IMG/VR virus record: IMGVR_UViG_3300025705_000020
Location: 1-24,631 of that record
Source: a virus
Length of the DNA: 24,631 bases
Direction: 5' to 3' (one strand)
Shown: positions 14,288-21,523 of the stretch, in pieces
Position numbering within the stretch: position 1 is the first letter of the stretch
Layout: every line of letters starts with the position of its first letter
The notes under the pieces: generated by a model
The model's database searches: none
The model's input: only the letters and a program-made list of their open reading frames with translations
Told to the model about the DNA's origin: nothing
Position numbers and translations under genes: made by a program

Positions 14288-15094
14288 TCAAAACAATGTT
14301 GCGCCTACGTTTTGCCAATCTCTTACCAAATCTAATGTACGATCTCTATTATACACGTTTATCTCACGATTGTCAAGTAGTTTCTCAAAATATTCTGGTA
14401 TGCCAGCAATTAGTTGTAAGTTCTCATGCTTACGTCTTTTGATATTCTTGATCTCGTAGAAGGCTTCGTGTATGGGCGCCTTCTGATATGGCTTGTTAAA
14501 GAAGTCGTGATCGTGTAACATCATCCATGCGGCTACATCACTATTTAGGTATGGTGCGAGTATCTTCATTCCATACTCTTCTGCGAGATATTCTTGTTGT
14601 CTTATACCGGCAGGATTCTCTGCGCCAAAGTAATCATTTCTGAATTGATCGAATAGTTCTTTTGTGTGCTTGAAGTGAATGTTGGCACGTTTAGACACGC
14701 CATACCAACCATCGGCTGCTACACCAGAGAGCACTACTTTTTCTTTGATCTTAGGGTAGACATATAGAAATGGGAATGTACACTCTACTTGAGTTTTCTT
14801 CTTACAACGATACTTGTTTATAAGTGTAAAGAAGTCTTCTTCGATGTTATCAACTGGCACATCTACAGAAACGAAGTCCCAACCAAAATGTTCAGCGACA
14901 TCTTTAGCGCCTAGACTATCTGTTGTCTGCTTACCATTGACATACATACTATAGCCAGTAACCTTCTTACCTAGACGTTGTGCGGCTAGACCGCAAGTTA
15001 TGCTATCTGTGCCTGCTGATAATAATACCGCTACATGATCTTCATTCGTTTCTCTATCAACGTAGTCTACTATAATCTCATCGATGTTCTTCAT
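14288..15094 (-). CDS. PP-loop ATPase, asparagine-synthetase C-domain-like
   Basis: 268 residues. ATP pyrophosphatase fold: PP-loop LLSAGTDSI with S26-A-G-T-D30-S31, a VLSGVAADGWYG stretch (121-132) in place of the AsnB LSGEGADELFGG loop, and ILAPYLNSDVAAWMM (178-192) in place of the PFLD segment, then KAPIHEAF. The N-terminal glutaminase domain with Cys2 is absent, so it would use free ammonia or another amine. AsnB-type enzymes adenylate a carboxylate and form an amide. Next to a predicted DNA carboxymethylation pair, the substrate could be 5-carboxymethylcytosine; that is inference. It may instead be an amidotransferase acting on a sugar. Overlaps the nucleotidyltransferase gene end. Confidence 0.7.
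   Translation of the reverse strand: MKNIDEIIVDYVDRETNEDHVAVLLSAGTDSITCGLAAQRLGKKVTGYSMYVNGKQTTDSLGAKDVAEHFGWDFVSVDVPVDNIEEDFFTLINKYRCKKKTQVECTFPFLYVYPKIKEKVVLSGVAADGWYGVSKRANIHFKHTKELFDQFRNDYFGAENPAGIRQQEYLAEEYGMKILAPYLNSDVAAWMMLHDHDFFNKPYQKAPIHEAFYEIKNIKRRKHENLQLIAGIPEYFEKLLDNREINVYNRDRTLDLVRDWQNVGATLF
14348..14376 (-). promoter_or_regulatory. C5-methyltransferase promoter (perfect consensus)
   Basis: Minus-strand TTGACA (14376-14371), 17-bp spacer, TATAAT (14353-14348), 67 bases before the methyltransferase ATG and inside the 3' end of the PP-loop gene. Confidence 0.75.
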
Positions 15095-15503
15095 CGTATA
15101 TTCTGCCTCTCAATTCACTCGAAGAGAATCTATGCTCTCTCTGATTGAAGTATAATTCTATACCCATTGTATCACAAATATCACGTCCTGTAAAGAGGGA
15201 ATCTTTATACTCTTTACCTAGTATCCTTACATCAGGCGTGTAGAGTTGAAGTATATCTAAGAGTTCTTTTTCATACAGGTATGGCACCACTTCGTCAACA
15301 TACTTTATGGCTGAGAGTTGAACATATCTCTCAACCGTATTCTGGATTGGTGAGTTCTTCTCAGAACGATCTAACGATGGGTCTATGTGTAGCGCACAAA
15401 CAAGATAGTCACATTGCGACTTAGCATCTTTCAGCATCGCAATGTGACCAGCGTGTAGTAAATCGAAAGCAGAAGCAGTTATACCAACTCTCTTACTCCT
15501 CAT
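15078..15503 (-). CDS. Cytidylyltransferase-like nucleotidyltransferase
   Basis: 141 residues. N-terminal VGITASAFDLLHAGHIAML carries the HxGH motif (H17, H20) of the TagD/RfaE-type cytidylyltransferases, and the second motif FSSSELR (126-132) corresponds to the ISTS-x-LR signature. These enzymes make CDP- or ADP-activated small phosphates such as glycerol or sugar phosphates. Substrate unknown. The frame is open for 29 more codons upstream, but that stretch is the other frame of the 56-aa gene, so ATG 15503 is chosen; no good ribosome site is present and the start overlaps the preceding gene by 11 bases, which suggests coupling. Confidence 0.8.
   Translation of the reverse strand: MRSKRVGITASAFDLLHAGHIAMLKDAKSQCDYLVCALHIDPSLDRSEKNSPIQNTVERYVQLSAIKYVDEVVPYLYEKELLDILQLYTPDVRILGKEYKDSLFTGRDICDTMGIELYFNQREHRFSSSELRGRIYDEEHR
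15166..15194 (-). promoter_or_regulatory. Weaker promoter before PP-loop gene
   Basis: Minus-strand TTTACA (15194-15189), 17-bp spacer, TACAAT (15171-15166); one mismatch in each box. It lies inside the nucleotidyltransferase gene, 71 bases before the PP-loop gene start. Confidence 0.5.
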
Positions 15504-15663
15504 ATGTTGGCACGCAAATAGTTGACTCACCCTCAGTGAACTCTTCTTCAAGAACCCACTGTGCGTGTATACAAGTCTCGAAGTGATCAAATGTATCGTA
15601 ACGAGTTACCTTAGGTTCTTCCATTCCAATCACAGTGCTAATAACAAATAAAGTCCAAGTCAT
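15493..15663 (-). CDS. 56-aa protein with hydrophobic N-terminus
   Basis: 56 codons. A short hydrophobic start (MTWTLFVISTVIGM) is followed by a polar part with FETCIHAQWVLEEEF and a second cysteine at position 50 (STICVP). The two cysteines (C31, C50) could pair if the protein were exported, but the hydrophobic stretch is short. Similar small proteins occur in T4-like marine phages; no function is known to me. AGGA precedes the ATG at 15663 by six bases, and the stop overlaps the nucleotidyltransferase start. Confidence 0.65.
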   Translation of the reverse strand: MTWTLFVISTVIGMEEPKVTRYDTFDHFETCIHAQWVLEEEFTEGESTICVPTYEE

Positions 15664-15671
15664 AATATATC

Positions 15672-15833
15672 CTAGTCGTTTTTGAGTTTAGTTATCATAT
15701 CTTTGAGTGCGAGTCGTTTTACTTTCAGCGGTGTTACATATTTATCGGGGGCTTTTTCAGCCTCTAGCGCATCAATCCTTTGATGTAAATCCCTATGTTT
15801 CTCTTGTAGCGATGCGAGTCTTCCATATTCCAT
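15672..15833 (-). CDS. DUF465/YdcH-like small coiled-coil protein
   Basis: 53 codons. LASLQEKHRDLHQRIDALEAE followed by TPLKVKRLALKDMITKLK matches the DUF465 (YdcH) pattern: a helical hairpin ending in L-K-x-x-K-L-x-L-K-D-x-I. YdcH-type proteins have no settled function. An ideal AGGAGGT ribosome site lies just before the ATG and overlaps the gp46 stop region. It is positioned between gp46 and the accessory block. Confidence 0.8.
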   Translation of the reverse strand: MEYGRLASLQEKHRDLHQRIDALEAEKAPDKYVTPLKVKRLALKDMITKLKND

Positions 15834-15842
15834 GCTTACCTC

Positions 15843-17552
15843 CTATGCTGCGAGTTGACTGAAGTTCTTATGCTTAGTAAATCTAAGTACCTTATCAAAC
15901 TTATCGTTGATCGAATCTCCTTTATGGCTAATGATAAACACATTAGTATCTACAGTAAGTTCATTCAATATACGAAGAAACTCTTCTGTTCCTGCGCTGT
16001 CAAGGCTTGAGTCCATAATCTCGTCCATGATAAGTAGATTAGTTGATACTGAATTGCGAAGTTTAGATACCGCTCTCCAAGTAAACAGAAGTGCTAGATC
16101 AATTCTTAGTTTTTCTCCTTCTGAAAATGATGCGTATGAAAACTCATCACGGAATCGGCTCTTGATAGTTTCGTTGAAGTTCTCATCAAGTTGAAAGTCT
16201 ACAAAGAACTCCATCGCTGCTAAGTATTTATTGATTAGCTTATTCATAACAGGGACGTATTGCTTGATAATGCGTGTCTTGATACCACCATCTCTGAGCA
16301 TAGATGACACCACACTCAACATATCTTTATCGTCGAAGAGTTGTGTTTGGTCTTCATGGTGAGATAAGAGCCTCTTCTCTAGTTCTAGTATAGCCCCTGT
16401 GTCCACTGATTCGACTTCATGTTCAGCTTCAGTGAGTTCTCGCTTGATATCTTTACATACCGACATAGCCACATTACACTTAGCATTGTGTTCAGACATA
16501 GAGATATTCTTCTCTGCTATCTCATCTTCGAGAACTTCTATCTCTTTCAATCTCTCCTCATGATTATGTATCTTAGCATACAGTTCGGTCTTTGCTTTTG
16601 ATATCTCTTCGACCTTATCTTCATTCTCTTTCACAACAACTTTTTTGAAGTTGCTATCTAGACTTTGGCGACAAGTAGGGCAGTCATCATGCGAATCATA
16701 GAAGTGAATATCTTTATGTAGCTTCGTGACCTTGTTGCTGAGTTTACCATCTAGCTTCTGGAGTTCAACTAACTTAGCTTTTACATCTTTCTTATCACTC
16801 ATAGTTGTAGTGAGATATGATACCTCTGTTATAACATCTTGAACATAAGCCCGTTCATTCTCCACTATAGCAATCTGTTCTTTCAACTTGCTCTTGAGTT
16901 TAGTTACCTCACCCTCACGCAAAACTCTTATACTTTCGTTATGCGTCTTAGCGCTCTCTATCTTCTGATCTAATAAGTCTATCTGATATTTGATATTTAG
17001 TATCTGTTCTTTATTCGATGATACCTTATCTTTGAGTAGGTTATTCATAGTAGAGAATATACCAATATCAAGCAGGTCTTCGATCACACCTCGGCGCTCA
17101 CCTGCTTTGAGCTGCATGAACGGCACAAACGTAGACGCACCTAGCACTACTACCTGAGCGAAACTCTTGAGATTCATTTTGAGAATGTTTTCTTCAAGAT
17201 ACTGTTGATAGTCCCGTGCGGCTGCGTCTTGATTCAAGAGTATATCGTTTTTCCATATCTCGAAAGTATTAGGCTTGATACTCCGCTTTACAATATAGTT
17301 GTTACCACTGACAGAGAAACTAGCCTCTACACGAAGGTCTTTCTGGTTGATACTGTTGAGTAACTGTGCTTTGTTTATCTTACGAAAAGGTTTACCGTAC
17401 AATGCGAATGTAAGAGCGTCTAGCATGGTAGACTTACCAGCACCATTCTCGCCAACAATAAGAGTAGACTTATCGTTGTTTAGAACAATCTCAGTCCAAG
17501 AGTTACCCGTAGACAGAATGTTCTTATACTTTATCGTGCGAAATATTATCAA
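15843..17552 (-). CDS. 46: Recombination nuclease ATPase subunit, gp46 (Rad50/SbcC-like; TTG start)
   Basis: With gp47 it resects DNA ends for recombination-dependent replication. 569 residues (T4 has 560). Walker A VGENGAGKST at 33-42, Q-loop near 130-150, coiled-coil arms about 165-440 broken by the zinc hook CPTC (291-294), ABC signature FSEGEKLRIDLALLF and Walker B LLIMDEIMD. The Walker A region and all upstream codons match T4 gp46, and no ATG exists before it, so the start is TTG at 17552. That codon overlaps the stop of the preceding 50-aa gene (TTGA), suggesting translational coupling. Confidence 0.96.
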   Translation of the reverse strand: MIIFRTIKYKNILSTGNSWTEIVLNNDKSTLIVGENGAGKSTMLDALTFALYGKPFRKINKAQLLNSINQKDLRVEASFSVSGNNYIVKRSIKPNTFEIWKNDILLNQDAAARDYQQYLEENILKMNLKSFAQVVVLGASTFVPFMQLKAGERRGVIEDLLDIGIFSTMNNLLKDKVSSNKEQILNIKYQIDLLDQKIESAKTHNESIRVLREGEVTKLKSKLKEQIAIVENERAYVQDVITEVSYLTTTMSDKKDVKAKLVELQKLDGKLSNKVTKLHKDIHFYDSHDDCPTCRQSLDSNFKKVVVKENEDKVEEISKAKTELYAKIHNHEERLKEIEVLEDEIAEKNISMSEHNAKCNVAMSVCKDIKRELTEAEHEVESVDTGAILELEKRLLSHHEDQTQLFDDKDMLSVVSSMLRDGGIKTRIIKQYVPVMNKLINKYLAAMEFFVDFQLDENFNETIKSRFRDEFSYASFSEGEKLRIDLALLFTWRAVSKLRNSVSTNLLIMDEIMDSSLDSAGTEEFLRILNELTVDTNVFIISHKGDSINDKFDKVLRFTKHKNFSQLAA

Positions 17553-17701
17553 TTGTCTTCACCAAAAACTTCAGACATTCTTTTCTCGAAGTCGCGGTTA
17601 TTCGCCCACTCCTTTATGGCCTCTACTGCTTCTGCGTCAGTTACACCCAACTCTCGTTGAATTTCTTTTACTGGACAGTCCCATGATCCCCATTTAGCCA
17701 T
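17549..17701 (-). CDS. 50-aa protein between gp47 and gp46
   Basis: 50 codons. After MAKWGSWDCPVKEIQRELGV comes a short helical, acidic part (TDAEAVEAIKEWANN). The arrangement resembles a small helix-turn-helix-like bundle, but no family is recognised. AAGGAG is well placed before the ATG at 17701, and a perfect promoter lies just upstream, so this is the first gene of the gp46 transcript. Its stop overlaps the TTG start of gp46. Confidence 0.75.
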   Translation of the reverse strand: MAKWGSWDCPVKEIQRELGVTDAEAVEAIKEWANNRDFEKRMSEVFGEDN

Positions 17702-17724
17702 ACTATTCTCCTTCCCATACTTGT

Positions 17725-17753
17725 ATTATAACACAAAGATTCGAGAGTGTCAA
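17725..17753 (-). promoter_or_regulatory. Perfect promoter for the 50-aa gene and gp46
   Basis: Minus-strand TTGACA (17753-17748), 17-bp spacer, TATAAT (17730-17725), just after the gp47 stop codon. Confidence 0.85.
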
Positions 17754-17754
17754 G

Positions 17755-18822
17755 TCATAAAGACAATGCTTCGTGATAAAGTTCTTCAAGACAAACTTCA
17801 ACTCTCTTCTTATCAGTCTTGATATCTAGTGAAGATATATATTGCTTGAGTATTGTCATAGTGTCTTGGGCTTCGTCAAGAAGTTCATCCTCATCAATAG
17901 CGTCTAGATTATGATGGTCTTCAACTACCTTGATATCAGCCGCTTCAGAGGCTTGTAGTCTATCAAGAAACAAGTCAAAGATATAAGGATTATCTTTTGT
18001 TTTCACAATAACTTTTATAAACGTATCTGCGAGTAATGATGTGTCGAGGTTCGAGATATCTTCGATAGTCATATCAGTATCATCATAAACAATCTTATTG
18101 AATATGCTGATAGGATTCTGAATAAACTCCATCTCACGGGTCTCTGTATCAAACACGCTAAACCCACGCTTCTGACCAGCATCCGACCATGTGAGTTCAT
18201 ACTGTGCGCCAATATAGGTTATGTTACCTAAAGATGATGGGTGATGAAAGTGTCCAGAGTAAACTGAATCAAACTTAGAGAATGTCTTTGCGTTCATACC
18301 GTGATCGCATAACTGACCCTTTATCATCTCATAACCAGTGACCTCTAGATGACCCATGAGTATCTGTGCGTCAGTTTCAGCTATAGCTTTCAACGATGCT
18401 TCTTGATTCTCAGCACATATCCAAGGGGCTAACATAATCTTACAGTCATCTACAACTACCTCAACTGGCTTATCCCAGTATGTGTGTAAATTCTTATAGT
18501 TATGATTGCCATAGAGTTGGTTGAGACTATTGACCTCATTCGTGTTCTTGAAATATACATCGTGATTACCAGCAATAATATGAACCTCAATATTATTCTC
18601 AGAACATATTTTCATAAAGTGATCATCAAGGCTTTTGGCTGTAACGAAGTTGATATACTTACGTCTGTCAGTAAGATCGCCTAGATGAAATATAGTCTTG
18701 ATATTATTCTCTAGTAGATATGGAAAGAATGTATCTTTGTAAAACTTGATAATATGCTTATGTATTGCTACGTTATCATTCCTTGCGCCCCAGTGTGAGT
18801 CGTTCAGTATTGCTACTCTCAT
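17755..18822 (-). CDS. 47: Recombination nuclease subunit, gp47 (Mre11/SbcD-like)
   Basis: Metal-dependent phosphoesterase that cuts DNA ends with gp46. 355 residues (T4 has 339). Phosphoesterase motifs in order: I LNDSHWG (D8, H10), II HLGDLTD, III AGNHDVYF, IV MGHLEVTG and V SGHFHHP. The C-terminal part, which should bind gp46, is acidic. ATG overlaps the gp55 stop (ATGA), so late sigma factor and nuclease are coupled. Confidence 0.96.
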   Translation of the reverse strand: MRVAILNDSHWGARNDNVAIHKHIIKFYKDTFFPYLLENNIKTIFHLGDLTDRRKYINFVTAKSLDDHFMKICSENNIEVHIIAGNHDVYFKNTNEVNSLNQLYGNHNYKNLHTYWDKPVEVVVDDCKIMLAPWICAENQEASLKAIAETDAQILMGHLEVTGYEMIKGQLCDHGMNAKTFSKFDSVYSGHFHHPSSLGNITYIGAQYELTWSDAGQKRGFSVFDTETREMEFIQNPISIFNKIVYDDTDMTIEDISNLDTSLLADTFIKVIVKTKDNPYIFDLFLDRLQASEAADIKVVEDHHNLDAIDEDELLDEAQDTMTILKQYISSLDIKTDKKRVEVCLEELYHEALSL

Positions 18823-19391
18823 TCTTCTTTATCATCCTCATAAAAGTTCTCTAGGCCCTTCTTCTTCTGTCGGACCAAGGTAGCTTCTTTCTTGTCAGCC
18901 ATAGATTTCTCATAGTTGCTTACAAAGTTATTCATATAGTCATTGTTGAGGTCTATATAGTCAGGACTAGACGTATCGCTACCGTCTGAGGTGACTGTAG
19001 TGCCTTGAACGACAGAGTTCTCAATGACCTTGTGTCGTATATACATCTGCCTCTTTTCTTTTTGAATACGACGAATAAAGGCAAAGTAAATGACCTGAGT
19101 GAAATAAGCAAATGGGTTCTTCGATTTCTCAGGATCAAAGTTGTTGATACAAAGGACAGCGTTCTCTAAACCATCACTGACCATATCATCTCTATAAGAG
19201 TAGTTGATAAAGTTAGGCTTATAAGATAAACGATTCGCTATCTGATATAAACACTCACCCAGATAGTTCGGTATTCGAGGCTGCTCCTCACCAGATTCTT
19301 CTGCGTCTTTGACTTCAATTTTATACTTGATCATGGCTTCTAGAAACTCAGCATTGTTTACATAGTTCTTAGCCTTTTTCTTTTTCGTCAT
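18819..19391 (-). CDS. 55: Late transcription sigma factor gp55
   Basis: Directs host RNA polymerase to the TATAAATA late promoters, four of which occur in this window. 190 residues (T4 has 185). The conserved core is FDPEKSKNPFAYFTQVIYFAFIRRIQKEKR, equivalent to sigma region 2; upstream YRDDMVSDGLENAVLCINNF fits the same domain. The lysine-rich N-terminus and acidic C-terminus, where T4 gp55 binds the clamp gp45, are present, but a clear clamp motif is not obvious. GGGAG precedes the ATG and a perfect promoter lies upstream. Confidence 0.93.
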   Translation of the reverse strand: MTKKKKAKNYVNNAEFLEAMIKYKIEVKDAEESGEEQPRIPNYLGECLYQIANRLSYKPNFINYSYRDDMVSDGLENAVLCINNFDPEKSKNPFAYFTQVIYFAFIRRIQKEKRQMYIRHKVIENSVVQGTTVTSDGSDTSSPDYIDLNNDYMNNFVSNYEKSMADKKEATLVRQKKKGLENFYEDDKEE

Positions 19392-19414
19392 ATCATACTC
19401 CCATTATTTCTACT

Positions 19415-19443
19415 ATTATAGCATAATACTCTTACAGTGTCAA
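19415..19443 (-). promoter_or_regulatory. gp55 promoter (perfect consensus)
   Basis: Minus-strand TTGACA (19443-19438), 17-bp spacer, TATAAT (19420-19415), 23 bases before the gp55 ATG. Confidence 0.85.
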
Positions 19444-19477
19444 GTAAATAAATTTTCAACAATATGCGTTTTAGGGG

Positions 19478-19506
19478 TTGACAGGTGTATCATATTGGTG
19501 TATAAT
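19478..19506 (+). promoter_or_regulatory. Perfect promoter on the plus strand, opposite to all neighbours
   Basis: Plus-strand TTGACA (19478-19483), 17-bp spacer, TATAAT (19501-19506). It stands back-to-back with the gp55 promoter (34 bases between the two -35 boxes) and would transcribe rightwards, antisense to the 49-aa gene, the 116-aa gene and uvsW. No convincing plus-strand ORF follows. Confidence 0.75.
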
Positions 19507-19530
19507 AGTATTAAGACTTTAGAATAATAT

Positions 19531-19556
19531 ATTAGATTCTATTAGATTCGATTAGA
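19531..19556. repeat. Three 10-bp-period ATTAGATTC repeats
   Basis: ATTAGATTC at 19531 and 19541 and a degenerate copy (ATTAGAATG) at 19551, one helical turn apart. They lie about 25 bases downstream of the plus-strand -10 box and end at the stop of the 49-aa gene. Confidence 0.65.
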
Positions 19557-19701
19557 ATGCAACTATCTTCATTCGTTGTAATATCTTCTTACATTCAACT
19601 AAGTCAGTTATCTCTGGAACAATAGAATCAACAAGATAACAGAACTCTACAATACGATCATACACTTCTTGATCAATAACTTCAGTTACTTCAGACTTCA
19701 T
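19552..19701 (-). CDS. 49-aa acidic protein
   Basis: 49 codons, helical and acidic (MKSEVTEVIDQEVYDRIVEF at the N-terminus), two cysteines, no known family. AGGAG stands seven bases before the ATG at 19701, overlapping the stop region of the upstream 116-aa gene. It is the last gene before the divergent promoter region, and its stop lies within the 10-bp repeats. Function unknown. Confidence 0.65.
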   Translation of the reverse strand: MKSEVTEVIDQEVYDRIVEFCYLVDSIVPEITDLVECKKILQRMKIVAF

Positions 19702-19710
19702 AATATACTC

Positions 19711-20061
19711 CTAGTGTTTAGTAGAATCTCTTGACTCTAACATAGCATCAAATAGTTCCATGAGTGTGTCATCACTCTCTTGCTCCTCTACAATCTTATC
19801 ATAGAAGTTATTGTATATCTGATGTGATGACTCGTTACCCTTACCCATAAACACTATCATACTAGTATTTAGATTGATAGTAGATGACTCAGAGTAGGGA
19901 TTCAATAGCTTAGTATAAAGTCCCTCATCTCTATCATAGTGAGTTACAAGAGGTGCTATAAGTTTTACTATATTCTTATTCTCACTCTTATTGTCCATAT
20001 CTATGTAGGCTAAGATATCGTCACCACTAAGTATCTTTATATGAAATAGTTCAAGTTTCAA
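19711..20061 (-). CDS. 116-aa protein, possible Sm-like fold (TTG start)
   Basis: 116 residues of unknown function. The first part (LFHIKILSGDDILAYID, then NIVKLIAPLVTHY and STINLNTSMIVFMG) alternates like the short beta-strands of an Sm/LSm-like barrel; this is a weak structural guess. The C-terminal 35 residues are acidic and helical. Start is TTG at 20061 with AGGGA seven bases upstream, overlapping the uvsW stop. It is placed between uvsW and gp55, where marine T4-like phages carry small unknown genes. Confidence 0.75.
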   Translation of the reverse strand: MKLELFHIKILSGDDILAYIDMDNKSENKNIVKLIAPLVTHYDRDEGLYTKLLNPYSESSTINLNTSMIVFMGKGNESSHQIYNNFYDKIVEEQESDDTLMELFDAMLESRDSTKH

Positions 20062-20065
20062 GATA

Positions 20066-21523
20066 TTATCCCTTTAGATCAATATTGTATATTTTATAGT
20101 CAAAGGACTCGCTACTGTATATATTTATGCGTTCTAGAAAATGCTTTACAGCAAAGTTCTTCTTATTCTTCCACTGTAAGTCATCAACGATATCATACAG
20201 AGTTGCTTCAGTATTGTCAATACCTTTTCTCAAGACACGACCTATTGACTGTAGATTTCTTATCTTTGACTTAGAGGGAGACGCAAAAATAATATTATCA
20301 AGGTTGACCACATTAACCCCAGTAGAGTAAACGCCATAACTAGCAAGAATAATATTGTTATCGGTAGATTCAGCAATATGACGCACACGCTCACGATCAT
20401 CTGCAGAAACGCCCCCATGTATGAAGTGGACTTGCTTGTTATCTGTTTTAAGCATTGGGTACAAGAGTTTTCCATGCTTTTCAACAAACTGAAATAAGAC
20501 GAGCGTGTTACCTTCAAGAGACCACGCAAGATTGCGAATGAACTTATTGCGGGCAGTATGAGTAACGATAGAGTCGATTTCTTCTTGGTATGTTCTATTC
20601 GCATTTTCTTTACGTCTACCTTCACCATAACCCAAAACAAGACACTTGATACTGAAAGCTGCAAGAGTAGCGTCCTCAATGAGTTTTCTAGTTTGTGTAA
20701 CCTCAAAGACAGGTCCGAACAAACCTTCGAGAACAAGTTTGTGAGTTTGTGTCCCATCTAATGTTCCCGTAAATCCGTATCTATATTTGACATTTGACAT
20801 TTTCTCCATTATGCTTGTAAGAGACTTTGCTTTGAATAAGTGACACTCATCACCTATCACAACATCAAACTTATCAAAGAAGTCTTTCTTCTGTTTATAT
20901 ATGCTCTGCCACGTGGATATAGTATAGTCCGCTAATATATTCTTATCAACACCACCCATGATACCATGAATATCAAGTTTGTCACCGTTATTGTAATCAG
21001 TGAAGTCAGAACTCATTTGAGTAACTAAACTTGTTGTTGGAACAATAATGAGAACCTTTCTGTTATGTATCTGACTATGATAGCGAGAGAGTAAATATAT
21101 GATGAACGATTTACCAGACGCTGTTGGTGATAGCAACAACGCTCTATTATGTCGTAGTGCGTGAACAACAGCACTGTTCTGATAATCACGGGTATCATAT
21201 CTTGCGTTGAACTCTGTCGCAAGTTGTGAGCCAGCATCTTCGTCCACTGTCTGAATATCATACACATCACTATCTAACTGAAAGTTATAGCCACGGGACT
21301 CACAGAAAGACTTGACATAACCAGTAAGACCGTAGTATATACTACCCGTCATAGCATTGAGCAAACGCACCTTACCATCCCAGACCTTGTTCCGAACCGC
21401 TGGCATGAACTTAGCGCCCGGGACTTCGAATGTAAAGTGTTCAGACAATTCCATTTTAGTAGAAGGATCTGCTTGAACTCTAATGTAGACCTCATTGACC
21501 CTACTCACCTTCACATTTTCCAT
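20066..21523 (-). CDS. uvsW: UvsW recombination helicase
   Basis: Superfamily 2 helicase that unwinds branched DNA and R-loops and, in T4, ends origin-dependent replication. 485 residues from ATG 21523 (T4 has 503). An N-terminal substrate-binding domain (about 1-95) with VWDGKVRLL is followed by Walker A SPTASGKS (132-139), the DECH box (225-228), motif III region YGFTGTLDG, and the C-terminal RecA lobe with ASYGVYSTGVNV and QSIGRVLRKG (motif VI). Its ATG overlaps the uvsY stop as TGATG; an in-frame TTG nine codons upstream is less likely. Confidence 0.96.
   Translation of the reverse strand: MENVKVSRVNEVYIRVQADPSTKMELSEHFTFEVPGAKFMPAVRNKVWDGKVRLLNAMTGSIYYGLTGYVKSFCESRGYNFQLDSDVYDIQTVDEDAGSQLATEFNARYDTRDYQNSAVVHALRHNRALLLSPTASGKSFIIYLLSRYHSQIHNRKVLIIVPTTSLVTQMSSDFTDYNNGDKLDIHGIMGGVDKNILADYTISTWQSIYKQKKDFFDKFDVVIGDECHLFKAKSLTSIMEKMSNVKYRYGFTGTLDGTQTHKLVLEGLFGPVFEVTQTRKLIEDATLAAFSIKCLVLGYGEGRRKENANRTYQEEIDSIVTHTARNKFIRNLAWSLEGNTLVLFQFVEKHGKLLYPMLKTDNKQVHFIHGGVSADDRERVRHIAESTDNNIILASYGVYSTGVNVVNLDNIIFASPSKSKIRNLQSIGRVLRKGIDNTEATLYDIVDDLQWKNKKNFAVKHFLERINIYSSESFDYKIYNIDLKG
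20192..20220 (-). promoter_or_regulatory. Promoter inside 3' end of uvsW
   Basis: Minus-strand TTGACA (20220-20215), 17-bp spacer, TATGAT (20197-20192), 131 bases before the TTG start of the 116-aa gene. Confidence 0.5.

Noticed and set aside
15504-15590. 29-codon N-terminal extension of the nucleotidyltransferase
   Set aside because: It is the other frame of the 56-aa gene, and the family N-terminus begins at VGITASAFD.
20260-20757. 165-codon minus-strand ORF
   Set aside because: It lies wholly inside uvsW in another frame and has no recognisable protein pattern.
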